In this document: positions 24,963-33,730 of the stretch, piece by piece
Position numbering within the stretch: position 1 is the stretch's first letter
Layout: each line of letters opens with the position of its first letter
Source of the DNA: an uncultured Gemmiger sp.
GTDB lineage: Bacteria; Bacillota; Clostridia; Oscillospirales; Ruminococcaceae
Assembly (NCBI GenBank): GCA_944388105.1
Contig: CALXHN010000005.1
Coordinates: 1-53,668, forward strand
DNA: 53,668 nucleotides
Direction of reading: 5' to 3'
Notes under the pieces: generated by a model
What the model was told of the DNA's origin: nothing
Databases searched by the model: none
What the model saw: the letters and a program-made list of their open reading frames with translations, nothing else
Translations under genes and position numbers: made by a program

Positions 24963-27035
24963 TCATTCAAAGAAGTATTCCCAGTCAAAGTAAGTGGCTT
25001 CCACCGTGGCCGTGTTGACGGTGACATGGGCCGCATCCTGGGGCAGAGCCTCCAGGGTGATGGTGCCCACACCGTCGGAGATGGTCACCGGCACATTGTA
25101 GACGGAGCGGTCGGTGGGCAGGAAGAAGTTGCCCTGATCCGGGTCCCGCTCCGCGGCCACACAGAGCTCGTTTTCGGTGACGGCGGTGCAGAACAGGAAG
25201 CTGTGCAGCCCGCCCCGCAGCGTGTAGCCGCTGTCCACCGAGAAGGTGTAGTCCAGGGTCACGTCCGCCACCCCGCAGAAGGTGGGGTCATCCGTCGTGA
25301 CCGTGAGGGTCACCGTCTTGCCGTCCTGCGCCAGGTCCACCGTGCAGGGCTGGGCCAGATCATTGCAGACGCCGGTGCGTTCCCAGAACAGGTGCATGCC
25401 GCCGCTGTTATAGGTGTTGGCCACCGGGCTCCACCAGCGGTACAGTTCCCGGTAGAACCACCAGTTGGCGTTGCGGCTCCAGCGTTCGGACAGGGCCACC
25501 TTGGCACTGGGGGTGACCACCCGGTCAAAGGTGCCGGTCTGGAAGGCGGTCAGGTAGGCCAGCCGCTGCCGGTCCCCCATGGCGTGGATGATGTAATCCA
25601 CCCCGGTGGGCTGCAGCTGGCCGGTCATGGCTTCCAGGGCGCTGGAATAGGTCCCGAAGAGGGTCTTTCCCTCGTTCATGGCCTTCTCGGTGGCCAGCTT
25701 GTCCGCCTGGTCCCCGAACCAGCCCCCCAGCTCCGGCACATAGGTCAGGTCCCCGTGGCCGCCCAGGCGGCTTTGCACCTGGCCGGTCATGCCCACGGCC
25801 AGCACGGCACAGGCAAACACGGTGCACCCCGCGGCCGAGGCATATCCCAGAAGGTGGGCAGGCTTTGTATGCCCCTGCAACAGGCGTCCGGCCAGTTCCA
25901 GCACGGCACGCAGCACAAACAGCGGCAGCAGGATGGCCAGCAGGGCCTGGGCGCCGCCGGTGGGGCCGCCTTCCCGGGAACCGGAAAGGATGCAGTAGAG
26001 AAGATTCCACAAAGGCATGCCCAGGCACAGGGCAAACCCGGCTGCCGCCAGCGCTGCCGAGCGATTGCGGCGGCAGCGGAAGATGCCCACCGCAAACAGC
26101 ACCGCCAGCACCAGGCAGAGGGCACCCGCGGGCTGGGGGATGTAATCGGTGAGATAGCAGAGTTTTCCGTCAGCGGAAGTGCCGTAATACCAGCCCTGGA
26201 AGGCGCTGACCCCCCGGGTCTGCTGCAGCCATGCGATGGGATGGCCGAAGCTGATGAGCAGCACCGACACCCCCAGCCCCACACAGCTGATGAGGATATA
26301 CTGTCCCACCCGCAGGAGAATCCGCTTCCAGGCTGTACCGTACTGACGCAGCAGGAACAGTCCGTAGCCCAGCGCCACAGAAATGTACATGGCAGCGCCC
26401 ATATCATTGCTCCATGGCACCAGGAATCCCGCCACGGCAGGCACCAGAACCCAGGGAGCGACGGCTTTGCCCCGCTGGGCGGTGCGGTCCCGGCGTGCCC
26501 AGACACGCAGCCCCAGCAGGATGAGCAGGATTGCCAGCGGCAGGGCGGCGCCCCGCATCATGCGGGCACTGTTGCCGTTTCTGGCTGCGTACTCGATCAG
26601 CGGGCGCAGCTGGGCCTGAAGCGGCACCGGCACATCATGGGCAATGAGCAAAAACCAGGCGCTGAGGGCCGGACAGGCAAACAGAGCCCGACGGCCCCGG
26701 CCCAGCACCGCCGCACAGGCGGCCAGGACCAGCAGCTCAAAGTAAAACCAGGTACAGAAGTTGGTGGCAAAGACGCTGCGGCCAAAGCTGTTGCCCAGCA
26801 CCAGCAAAAGACCGCCCACGCTGTACAGCTCCCCTGCCCCCAGGTACACCGCAAAATCCTGATAAGGTGCCTGTCCGGCCAGCAGATGCCGCACCGGATT
26901 GTAGTTCTGGAAATCGCCGTTCATGATCTCGTAACTGGCGTCAAAGTTGGCATCCAGGCCGTGCACGGCCGCCAGCCCTGCCAGAACCGCCAGAAGCAGC
27001 ACCCAGGGAAGAACGCGTTTGAGGGTTTGTTTCAA
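24963..27035 (-). CDS. Large membrane protein, probably a GT-C-type glycosyltransferase
   Basis: 690 residues: about ten to twelve membrane helices in residues 1-430, then an extracytoplasmic C-terminal region of about 260 residues. The loop after the first helix has the GT-C pattern: an acidic residue, then HLLAGQAPYQDFAVY and a second helix, as in ArnT/PMT-like enzymes that use lipid-linked sugars. A TTG start at 27033-27035 with GGGAGAG nine bases upstream is chosen; it leads straight into the first helix. It lies between the WYL regulator and the polysaccharide operon. It could instead be a polymerase; the call is tentative. Confidence 0.55.
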   Translation of the reverse strand: MKQTLKRVLPWVLLLAVLAGLAAVHGLDANFDASYEIMNGDFQNYNPVRHLLAGQAPYQDFAVYLGAGELYSVGGLLLVLGNSFGRSVFATNFCTWFYFELLVLAACAAVLGRGRRALFACPALSAWFLLIAHDVPVPLQAQLRPLIEYAARNGNSARMMRGAALPLAILLILLGLRVWARRDRTAQRGKAVAPWVLVPAVAGFLVPWSNDMGAAMYISVALGYGLFLLRQYGTAWKRILLRVGQYILISCVGLGVSVLLISFGHPIAWLQQTRGVSAFQGWYYGTSADGKLCYLTDYIPQPAGALCLVLAVLFAVGIFRCRRNRSAALAAAGFALCLGMPLWNLLYCILSGSREGGPTGGAQALLAILLPLFVLRAVLELAGRLLQGHTKPAHLLGYASAAGCTVFACAVLAVGMTGQVQSRLGGHGDLTYVPELGGWFGDQADKLATEKAMNEGKTLFGTYSSALEAMTGQLQPTGVDYIIHAMGDRQRLAYLTAFQTGTFDRVVTPSAKVALSERWSRNANWWFYRELYRWWSPVANTYNSGGMHLFWERTGVCNDLAQPCTVDLAQDGKTVTLTVTTDDPTFCGVADVTLDYTFSVDSGYTLRGGLHSFLFCTAVTENELCVAAERDPDQGNFFLPTDRSVYNVPVTISDGVGTITLEALPQDAAHVTVNTATVEATYFDWEYFFE

Positions 27036-27058
27036 GATTCAGGCTCTCCCTTCCCGGT

Positions 27059-28054
27059 TCAGCGGTAGATGGTCTGCAGGGTATCCAGGGTCTTGCGCAT
27101 CTCGGCACGCACCTCCGGCGGGGTCAGGATCTCCACCCCTTTGCCGAACCCGGCCACCCAGCCGAAAAACTGCGGACTGATCTGAACGTTCACCGTCAGG
27201 GTAAAATGCTCGCCGCCGGTGCAGGGCACCAGAGTGGGGCCGGTGCCGAAACGGTCGATCATCGCCCCGGCAAAACGGTTTTCGCATTTCAGGGTGACCT
27301 TTTTCAGGGGTCCGTTGAACATGCCGAACATCTGCTGGGTATAGCTGTTCACATCAAAATCGGCGTACTCCCCGGCGCCTTCCCGGGGAACTTCGGGCAG
27401 AGGCTCCACCTTCTGCATCTTGTCCACCCGGTAATGGCGCAGATGTCCTTCGGTGTAGGCGATGAGGTAATAGTTCCCGTTCTCCCATACCAGGGCCCAG
27501 GGACTGACCTTGTACAGCTGTCCATTGTGGCGGGGAACCATCTGCTTCTGCAGATCCCAGTCACAGTATTTGAACTGTACCTGCACCCCGGTGGTGATGG
27601 CGGTGTGCAGCGCGTCCACGCTGTACAGGATCTTTTCGTCCTGGCTTTTCACCCGGCCGGAAACCAGCACGGTGCGGTCCAGTTCCGCCTGCCGGTAGCG
27701 GGAGGTGAACTTGCCCAGCTTGTCGATGAGGGTACGGCTCTTGCGGGCGGTGATGAACTTGCTGGCATACACCGCATCCACCAGCAGCTTGAGTTCGGCG
27801 AACTCGAAGGGGCTGTCGGTCATATAATAACCGCCGCCGCGGCCACGCTGCTGCACGATCTCAAAAGGAGCACCGGGCATGGAATTGATGGTCTGGATGT
27901 CGTCATACACACTCTTGCGCTCGGCATCCACCCCCCGTTCCCGCAGCAGTTCCACCAGATGCGGTACGCTCAGGGGATGCTGTTCGTCGGTCTCCCGGGA
28001 GAGGATCTCCAGCAGGGTCAGCAGTTTGAGTTTTTGTCCTTCTTTGCGGGGCAT
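27059..28054 (-). CDS. WYL-domain transcriptional regulator
   Basis: 331 residues. The N-terminal winged helix (residues about 8-75, with VPHLVELLRERGVDAERKSVYDDI) is followed by a WYL domain near residues 150-230 (PWALVWENGNYYLIAYTE) and a WCX-like C-terminus. WYL domains sense small ligands or nucleic acids; the target here is unknown. ATG 28052-28054 follows GAGGAGGAG. It sits after tyrA in the aromatic operon orientation with a gap of 18 bases, so it may be cotranscribed and control that operon or the downstream membrane protein. Confidence 0.88.
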   Translation of the reverse strand: MPRKEGQKLKLLTLLEILSRETDEQHPLSVPHLVELLRERGVDAERKSVYDDIQTINSMPGAPFEIVQQRGRGGGYYMTDSPFEFAELKLLVDAVYASKFITARKSRTLIDKLGKFTSRYRQAELDRTVLVSGRVKSQDEKILYSVDALHTAITTGVQVQFKYCDWDLQKQMVPRHNGQLYKVSPWALVWENGNYYLIAYTEGHLRHYRVDKMQKVEPLPEVPREGAGEYADFDVNSYTQQMFGMFNGPLKKVTLKCENRFAGAMIDRFGTGPTLVPCTGGEHFTLTVNVQISPQFFGWVAGFGKGVEILTPPEVRAEMRKTLDTLQTIYR

Positions 28055-28072
28055 AGCGGTCTCCTCCTCGCT

Positions 28073-28924
28073 TTATTTTCGATCGAAGGCTTCACGGCGT
28101 TTGGTGGAAAGGCGGAACATCTCTTCCAGGCCTTCCCGGTCCCCGGCCGCCAGACGGTCACGCAGACGGTCCAGCGCCGCCGAGAACATGTCGATCTCAC
28201 CGATCAGGTTATCCTTGTTCCACAAAAACAATTCCGCCCACATTTTATCGTTGATGCGCGCGATCCGGGTCAGATCCCGGAAGGAATCGCCGGTGTAGCA
28301 GGCCAGCTCGCTGTTGTCCGAAGCGCACATCAGGCAGACGGCGATGGCATGGCACAGCTGGCTCACATAGCCGATCATCCGGTCGTGCTCGGCGGGGGTC
28401 AGGGTGGTGATGCGGGCAAAGCCCAGCACCCCGGCCAGCTCGGTACACCACCGGATGGCTTCCGGGGTGTTCTTGTCGGTGGGGGTGATGATGAAGTTGG
28501 CGGGGGCGAAATCCACCTCGGCGCTGTGGGTGATGCCGCTGGTCTCCCGCCCGGCCATGGGATGGCTGGCGATGAACTCCACCCCTTGGGGCATCATGGC
28601 CTGCACCGGGCCCACCACCCCGCGCTTGACGCCGGACACGTCGGTGACCAGGGTACCGGGGCGCAGAAGATGCCCGTACTGCCGCACCCAGTCCAGAAAG
28701 GCGGTGGGGTACAGCCCGAAGATGACCCGGTCTGCCCCGGTGACCAGGTCTTCAAAATCCTGGTCTGCCCCGGCGCAGATATATTCCTTTTCCAGGGCCC
28801 AGGCCACGGCGGCAGGGTCCTTGTCGATGCCGGTGACCCGGTATCCCTTGCCGGAGAGCACCTGGGCGTATTTGCCGCCCAACAGCCCCAGACCGACGAT
28901 GAGATAGGTATGGCTGTGATCCAT
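28073..28924 (-). CDS. tyrA: Prephenate dehydrogenase
   Basis: Oxidative decarboxylation of prephenate to 4-hydroxyphenylpyruvate for tyrosine synthesis. 283 residues. The N-terminal NAD-binding motif VGLGLLGGKYA, DVSGVKR and the HPMAGRETSG substrate motif are visible; no C-terminal ACT domain. Two starts are possible: ATG at 28922-28924, used here, and GTG at 28937-28939, which would overlap aroA by eight bases; neither has a strong ribosome site, so coupling to aroA is likely. Last aromatic enzyme of the operon. Confidence 0.92.
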   Translation of the reverse strand: MDHSHTYLIVGLGLLGGKYAQVLSGKGYRVTGIDKDPAAVAWALEKEYICAGADQDFEDLVTGADRVIFGLYPTAFLDWVRQYGHLLRPGTLVTDVSGVKRGVVGPVQAMMPQGVEFIASHPMAGRETSGITHSAEVDFAPANFIITPTDKNTPEAIRWCTELAGVLGFARITTLTPAEHDRMIGYVSQLCHAIAVCLMCASDNSELACYTGDSFRDLTRIARINDKMWAELFLWNKDNLIGEIDMFSAALDRLRDRLAAGDREGLEEMFRLSTKRREAFDRK

Positions 28925-28931
28925 CAGAACG

Positions 28932-30221
28932 TCACTCACTTTCCACCAGGTCGATGTTGGCGCCCAGAGAGCGCATCACCGTGAAGAAATCCGGCCAGCT
29001 CTTGCGCACGGCCTCGGCCCCCCGGATGGTGGCCGGTACCCCGGCGGCCAGGGCGGCCACCGTCAATGCCATGACGATGCGGTGGTCGTTGTGGCCGGAC
29101 AGGGGTTCTGCGGGGGCGTGCAGCGCCCCGCCGGTCATGGTCAGGGTATCCCCGTCCACCTGCACCCGCCCGCCCATCTTGGCCAGCTCCTGCTGCATGG
29201 AAGCGATGCGGTCGGATTCCTTGATGCGCAGGCGTCCGGCATTGCGGATGGTGGTGGTGCCGCCGCACAGGCAGCCCAGAGAAATGAGCACCGGGCCCAG
29301 GTCGGGGCAGTCGGCCAGGTCGATGTCCCCCGCCTTCATCAGGCTGCGGGAAAACCGCAGGGCGCCGTTGACGTTGGCGATCTTGCCGCCGCAGCCCTTG
29401 AGGATATCCAGGATGACCCGGTCCCCCTGGCGGCTGGCGGGGTCCAGCCCGGACACCGAGATGCCGCCCAGCAGCACCCCCAGCACGGCCAGAAAGGCCG
29501 CCTGACTGTAGTCCCCTTCCACCGCCATATCACAGGGCAGGTAGCGCTGGGGCGCAGGGATGCGGTAGATGACACCGCCGTTTTTCTTGGCCCGCTGGGT
29601 CACCTTGACCCCGAACCGCTGCATGGCGGCGATGGTCAGGTCCACATAGCTGCGGCTCTCGTAGGGAGGCAGGACCTCGATGGTGGTCTCGGATTCCAGC
29701 AGCGGTGCCGCAAAGAGCAGCCCGCTGATGAACTGGCTGGATACATCCCCGGGCAGGGTGAGCCCGCCGGGACGCAGCCGCCCGAAGACGGTGATGCCCT
29801 CGCTGGACTGCTCAAACCGCAGGCCCTGCCGGTTGAAGAGCATCCGGTAGACTTCCTGGGGACGATCCATGAGCCGCCCCGCCCCGGTGAAGCGGATCTT
29901 CTGGGCGGTGAGGCTGAACACCGGGATCAGGAACCGCAGGGTGCTGCCGCTCTCATTGCAGAAAACCGGGCGGGTGACGGTGGGAAATCCGTCCGAGCCC
30001 AGCCCCTTGATGACCACGGCATGCTTTTCCTGCTGAACCTGGGCGCCCAGCTGACACACCGCCCCCAGGGTGGCACGGATGTCGTCGGAATATTCAATGT
30101 TTTCGATGCGGCTGGTACCGCCGGCCAACGCCGCGCACAGCACCGCCCGGTGTGCCGCGCTCTTGCTGGGCGGAACACAGGCCGTGCCGCCCAGACGGCT
30201 GGCATGCAGGATTGCGTCCAA
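28932..30221 (-). CDS. aroA: 3-phosphoshikimate 1-carboxyvinyltransferase (EPSP synthase)
   Basis: Sixth step of the shikimate pathway. 429 residues, the usual length. Motifs: PPSKSAAHR (active-site lysine), NESGSTLRF, DVSSQFISGLL, DCPDLGP and RIKESDRI. The start is a TTG at 30219-30221, with AAGGTGG about seven bases upstream; it begins at LDAILHASRL, matching family N-termini, whereas a longer frame runs back into the DAHP synthase gene. Part of the pheA-aroB-aroC-aroEK-aroF-aroA-tyrA series. Confidence 0.94.
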   Translation of the reverse strand: MDAILHASRLGGTACVPPSKSAAHRAVLCAALAGGTSRIENIEYSDDIRATLGAVCQLGAQVQQEKHAVVIKGLGSDGFPTVTRPVFCNESGSTLRFLIPVFSLTAQKIRFTGAGRLMDRPQEVYRMLFNRQGLRFEQSSEGITVFGRLRPGGLTLPGDVSSQFISGLLFAAPLLESETTIEVLPPYESRSYVDLTIAAMQRFGVKVTQRAKKNGGVIYRIPAPQRYLPCDMAVEGDYSQAAFLAVLGVLLGGISVSGLDPASRQGDRVILDILKGCGGKIANVNGALRFSRSLMKAGDIDLADCPDLGPVLISLGCLCGGTTTIRNAGRLRIKESDRIASMQQELAKMGGRVQVDGDTLTMTGGALHAPAEPLSGHNDHRIVMALTVAALAAGVPATIRGAEAVRKSWPDFFTVMRSLGANIDLVESE

Positions 30222-30253
30222 ACTGACACCACCTTTTTGGAAGAGATTGGCCC

Positions 30254-31270
30254 TTACATGGCGCGGCCGATGGCAGCGGCCACCTTGCGGCACTTGGCCA
30301 CCGTATCCGCGAACTTGTCGGGCTTCAGGCACTGGGCGCCGTCGCTCCAGGCGCACTGGGGATTGTCGTGCACCTCGATCTCCAGACCGTCGGCACCGGC
30401 GGCCACCGCCGCCAGGGCCATGCTTTCCACGTACTTGTAGTCGCCGGTGGCATGGCTGGGGTCCACGATGACCGGCAGATGGGTCTTTTCCTTGATGACC
30501 GGTACGGCGGACAGGTCCAGGGTGTTGCGGGTGTATTTTTCAAAGGAACGGATGCCCCGCTCGCACATGATGACCTTCTCATTGCCGCCGGCCATGATGT
30601 ACTCAGCGGACATGATCCATTCCTCGATGGTGTTGGCAAAGCCGCGCTTGAGCAGGATGGGCTTGCTCATCTTGCCCACCGCCTTGAGCAGCTGGAAGTT
30701 CTGCATGTTGCGGGCGCCGATCTGCACGATGTCCACGTATTCCTCGAACTCGTCGATGTGGGTCTCGTCCATCAGCTCGCTGACAATGGGCAGGCCGGTG
30801 ACTTCCCGGGCCTTGACCATGTCCATGATGCCCTCGGTGCCCAGGCCCTGGAAGGAGTAGGGGCTGGTGCGGGGCTTGTAGGCGCCGCCGCGCAGGAAGT
30901 TGGCGCCGCCTTCCTTGACCAGCTTGGCCATCTTGATGATGTGGTCCTCCCCTTCCACGCTGCAGGGACCGGCCATGACCACCACAGGAGAGTTGCCACC
31001 GATCTTGATGCCGTTCACATCAATGACGGTGTCATCGGGGTGGAACAGGCGGTTGGCCCGCTTGTAGGGGGCGGACACACGGGTGACGTTTTCCACCCAG
31101 GGGTTGGCCAGGACGTCCTTTTCGGCGATCTTGGTGGTATCGCCCACCAGACCGAAAACGTTGTAGTCGGTGCCGCGGATCAGCGTGACCGAAAGTCCCT
31201 GTTTTTCGAAGCTGTCAATGATGCGGTCCAGTTCGACCTGCGGCGTGCCTTTTTTGGTAGAAATAATCAT
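30254..31270 (-). CDS. aroF: 3-deoxy-7-phosphoheptulonate (DAHP) synthase, AroA-beta/Kdo8P type
   Basis: First step of the shikimate pathway, joining phosphoenolpyruvate and erythrose 4-phosphate. 338 residues: an N-terminal ferredoxin-like domain (about 1-70) typical of the Bacillus/Thermotoga type, then the barrel with AGPCSVEGEDH, RGGAYKPRTSPYSFQG, QIGARNMQNF and DPSHATGD (metal and substrate sites). The N-terminal domain is usually the feedback-inhibition site; which aromatic product acts is not visible. ATG 31268-31270 chosen. Confidence 0.95.
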   Translation of the reverse strand: MIISTKKGTPQVELDRIIDSFEKQGLSVTLIRGTDYNVFGLVGDTTKIAEKDVLANPWVENVTRVSAPYKRANRLFHPDDTVIDVNGIKIGGNSPVVVMAGPCSVEGEDHIIKMAKLVKEGGANFLRGGAYKPRTSPYSFQGLGTEGIMDMVKAREVTGLPIVSELMDETHIDEFEEYVDIVQIGARNMQNFQLLKAVGKMSKPILLKRGFANTIEEWIMSAEYIMAGGNEKVIMCERGIRSFEKYTRNTLDLSAVPVIKEKTHLPVIVDPSHATGDYKYVESMALAAVAAGADGLEIEVHDNPQCAWSDGAQCLKPDKFADTVAKCRKVAAAIGRAM

Positions 31271-31317
31271 GGTTACATGTCCCTCTCTCTATGGTTTTGG
31301 TTGGTGACGGTACGGCG

Positions 31318-32574
31318 TCAGCGGGTATAATCAAAGGTCTTTTCAAAGGCGGCGCGGGCAGCGTTCACCGCGTTGGCCAGGGTGGAGGTGTTGTCCACCA
31401 CCCCGTCGGCGGCGCTGCGGTAGGCGGGTTCCCGCTCCGCTTCCATCCGGCGCAGGGCTTCCCGGCCGGTGGAAAGGGGGCGTCCGCCCATGGCCAGGAA
31501 CTCCACCGGACGGCGCACCCACAGTACGGGGCCGTTCTGGCGCAGCAGGCGGGTGTTGCCGGGGGTCTTGACCACACCGCCGCCGCAGGCGATGACCTGA
31601 CCGCTCTGCTTGGACACTTCGGACAGGGCATCCGCCTCATACCGGCGGAAGGCGGCCTCCCCTTCCCGGGCAAAGATGTCGGGGATGGGCATGCCGGCGT
31701 GCTGTTCGATCCATTCGTCCAGATCCACGTAGGTCTTGTTCAGGGCTTTGGCCAGCCCTTCGCCCACCGTGCTCTTGCCGCATCCGGGCATGCCGATGAG
31801 GGAAACGTTGCTCAGTTCCCGCTTCAGGTCCCGGCTGGTGGTGCGGATGAAGGCATCCTTATCCATGGTGGTGCCGGTGAACAGTTCGGAGGCGTAGGCC
31901 GCCTGGGCCACCAGCATCTCAAAGCCGCAGTAAGCCGGGATGCCCCGGTCCTCTGCCCGCAGCAGCAGCTCGGTGCGGAAGGGATTGTACACCACATCCA
32001 GCACCGCCTTCAGGTTGGGCAGCGCGCTCAGGTCCAGCAGGCATTCCCCCACATGGGGGAACATCCCCGCCGGACTGGTGTTGACCACGATCTCCGCTTC
32101 CTTGCACTGGGCTGCCTGATCGTAGGTCAGGACGTTCTTGCCGCCCCGCCGGCTGACCGGCAGCACCGCTTTGGCGCCGGCGTCCCGGCAGACGGCGCTG
32201 ACGGTGGCGCAGGTGCCGCCGGTGCCCAGCACCAGCACGGTGCGCCCCGCAAAGTCCACGCCGTGGCGGCGGGCCAGCCATGCAAAGCCGGCGTAGTCGG
32301 TGTTGTAGCCGTAGAGACGGCCGTCCCGCTGCACCACGGTGTTCACCGCACCGATAGCCTTGGCCGCCGGGTCGATGACATCGCAGTATTCCATGACCAG
32401 CTTCTTGTACGGAATGGTCACGTTGATGGCCTTGAAGGCCCGGGCCTGCAGAAAGGCACGGGCGTCGGCCTCGGTGGGCAGGGCACGCAGCTCATAGGCG
32501 TAGCCGCCCGCCCGCTGGTGGATCTGCCGGGAATAGCTGTGTCCCAGCTTGGCACCGATCAAACCATATTCCAT
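31318..32574 (-). CDS. aroEK: Fused shikimate dehydrogenase - shikimate kinase
   Basis: 418 residues carrying two successive enzymes of the shikimate pathway in one chain. Residues 1 to about 245 are shikimate dehydrogenase (GHSYS, NVTIPYK, GAVNTVV, NTD, VLGTGGTCATV). Residues about 255-418 are shikimate kinase, with P-loop GMPGCGKST (261-269), DLDEWIE and CGGGVV. No frameshift or stop lies at the junction, so this is a true fusion. It might channel shikimate from one site to the other (inference). ATG 32572-32574 follows a GGGGAG site. Confidence 0.93.
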   Translation of the reverse strand: MEYGLIGAKLGHSYSRQIHQRAGGYAYELRALPTEADARAFLQARAFKAINVTIPYKKLVMEYCDVIDPAAKAIGAVNTVVQRDGRLYGYNTDYAGFAWLARRHGVDFAGRTVLVLGTGGTCATVSAVCRDAGAKAVLPVSRRGGKNVLTYDQAAQCKEAEIVVNTSPAGMFPHVGECLLDLSALPNLKAVLDVVYNPFRTELLLRAEDRGIPAYCGFEMLVAQAAYASELFTGTTMDKDAFIRTTSRDLKRELSNVSLIGMPGCGKSTVGEGLAKALNKTYVDLDEWIEQHAGMPIPDIFAREGEAAFRRYEADALSEVSKQSGQVIACGGGVVKTPGNTRLLRQNGPVLWVRRPVEFLAMGGRPLSTGREALRRMEAEREPAYRSAADGVVDNTSTLANAVNAARAAFEKTFDYTR

Positions 32575-32602
32575 GTTCCGATTCTCCCCTTTCCCTTGCC
32601 GT

Positions 32603-33715
32603 TTATAACCGGGGCAGGCCGTGCTTTTGCGCCAGCGTGCCGTAACGGATGCTGATAAGGTCCAGAATACCGAAAGCCGTCAGGCTGTTCTGCACCACCG
32701 CCGCCCGGGGCACGATACAGGGATCATGCCGGCCTTTGATCTGGATCTCGGCGTCCTGTCTGGCGGGATAGTCCACCGTATCCTGGGGGCGGTAGATGCT
32801 GGGGGTGGGCTTGACCACCGTACGCAGCACGATGGGCATGCCGTTGGTGATGCCCCCGTTGATGCCGCCGTTATGGTTGGTGGCGGTCCGGATCTGCCCT
32901 TCCCGCATACGGAAGGCGTCGTTGGCCTGACTGCCCCGCAGTTCCGCAAAGCCGAACCCGGCGCCGAACTCAATGCCTTTGACGGCGGGTACCGCAAACA
33001 TCAGGTGCGCCAGGGTGCTCTCCACACTGTCGAACCAGGGTTCTCCCACCCCGGCCGGCAGCCCGGTGACCACCGTTTCCAGAATACCGCCCACGCTGTC
33101 TCCCTCCGACCCGGCAGCCCGGATGGCCGCCTGCATGGGGGCTTCCTTGTCCGGGTCCAGCAGGGCGAAATGCCCCGGTTCCGGCTCGGGCATGACCAGT
33201 CCTGCGGCGCTGGACAGGGGCGCGTCCTGCACACCGCCGCAGGCGGCGATGTGGGTGTACACCCGGATGCCCAGACCTTGCAGGACCTGCTCACAGACGG
33301 CCCCGGCCGCCACGGCGGCGGCGGTGATCCGGCCGGAGAAATGTCCCCCGCCCCGGGCGTCCTGATACCCTTCATACTTGGCGAAGGCGGTGTAATCCGC
33401 GTGACCGGGGCGCAGCAGCGCCGCGTTTTTGGCATAGTCCTGGCTGCGGGTGTTGGTGTTGCGCACCATCAGGGTCAGGGGGGTGCCGGTGGTGTGCCCG
33501 TCCAGCACGCCGGAAAGGAATTTCACCTCATCCGGCTCGGTGCGGGCGGTGGAAAGCCCGTCGCCCCGGGCCCGACGGCGGTCCATGCGGATGTTGATGA
33601 AATCGGTATCCACCGGCAGTCCGGCGGCCAGACCGTCCAGCACGGCACCGATGGCCGGACCGTGGCTTTCGCCGAAGATGGTCAGGGACACCGCACTGCC
33701 AAAGGTATTTTTCAT
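32603..33715 (-). CDS. aroC: Chorismate synthase
   Basis: Forms chorismate from EPSP using reduced FMN. 370 residues. Family signatures are visible: GESHGPAIGAVLDG at the N-terminus, the DRRRARG segment, RPGHADYTAFAKYE and GGHFSGRITAAAVAAGA, and the C-terminal GRHDPCIVPRAAVV. ATG 33713-33715. It lies between aroB (15-base gap) and the aroE-aroK fusion. Confidence 0.96.
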   Translation of the reverse strand: MKNTFGSAVSLTIFGESHGPAIGAVLDGLAAGLPVDTDFINIRMDRRRARGDGLSTARTEPDEVKFLSGVLDGHTTGTPLTLMVRNTNTRSQDYAKNAALLRPGHADYTAFAKYEGYQDARGGGHFSGRITAAAVAAGAVCEQVLQGLGIRVYTHIAACGGVQDAPLSSAAGLVMPEPEPGHFALLDPDKEAPMQAAIRAAGSEGDSVGGILETVVTGLPAGVGEPWFDSVESTLAHLMFAVPAVKGIEFGAGFGFAELRGSQANDAFRMREGQIRTATNHNGGINGGITNGMPIVLRTVVKPTPSIYRPQDTVDYPARQDAEIQIKGRHDPCIVPRAAVVQNSLTAFGILDLISIRYGTLAQKHGLPRL

Positions 33716-33730
33716 AGGTGGTCAGCCCCC

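Noticed and set aside
25026..27068. Plus-strand open frame of 680 codons opposite the GT-C-like protein
   Set aside because: The minus-strand protein has regular membrane helices; the antisense product is His/Gln/Gly-rich with no hydrophobic pattern.
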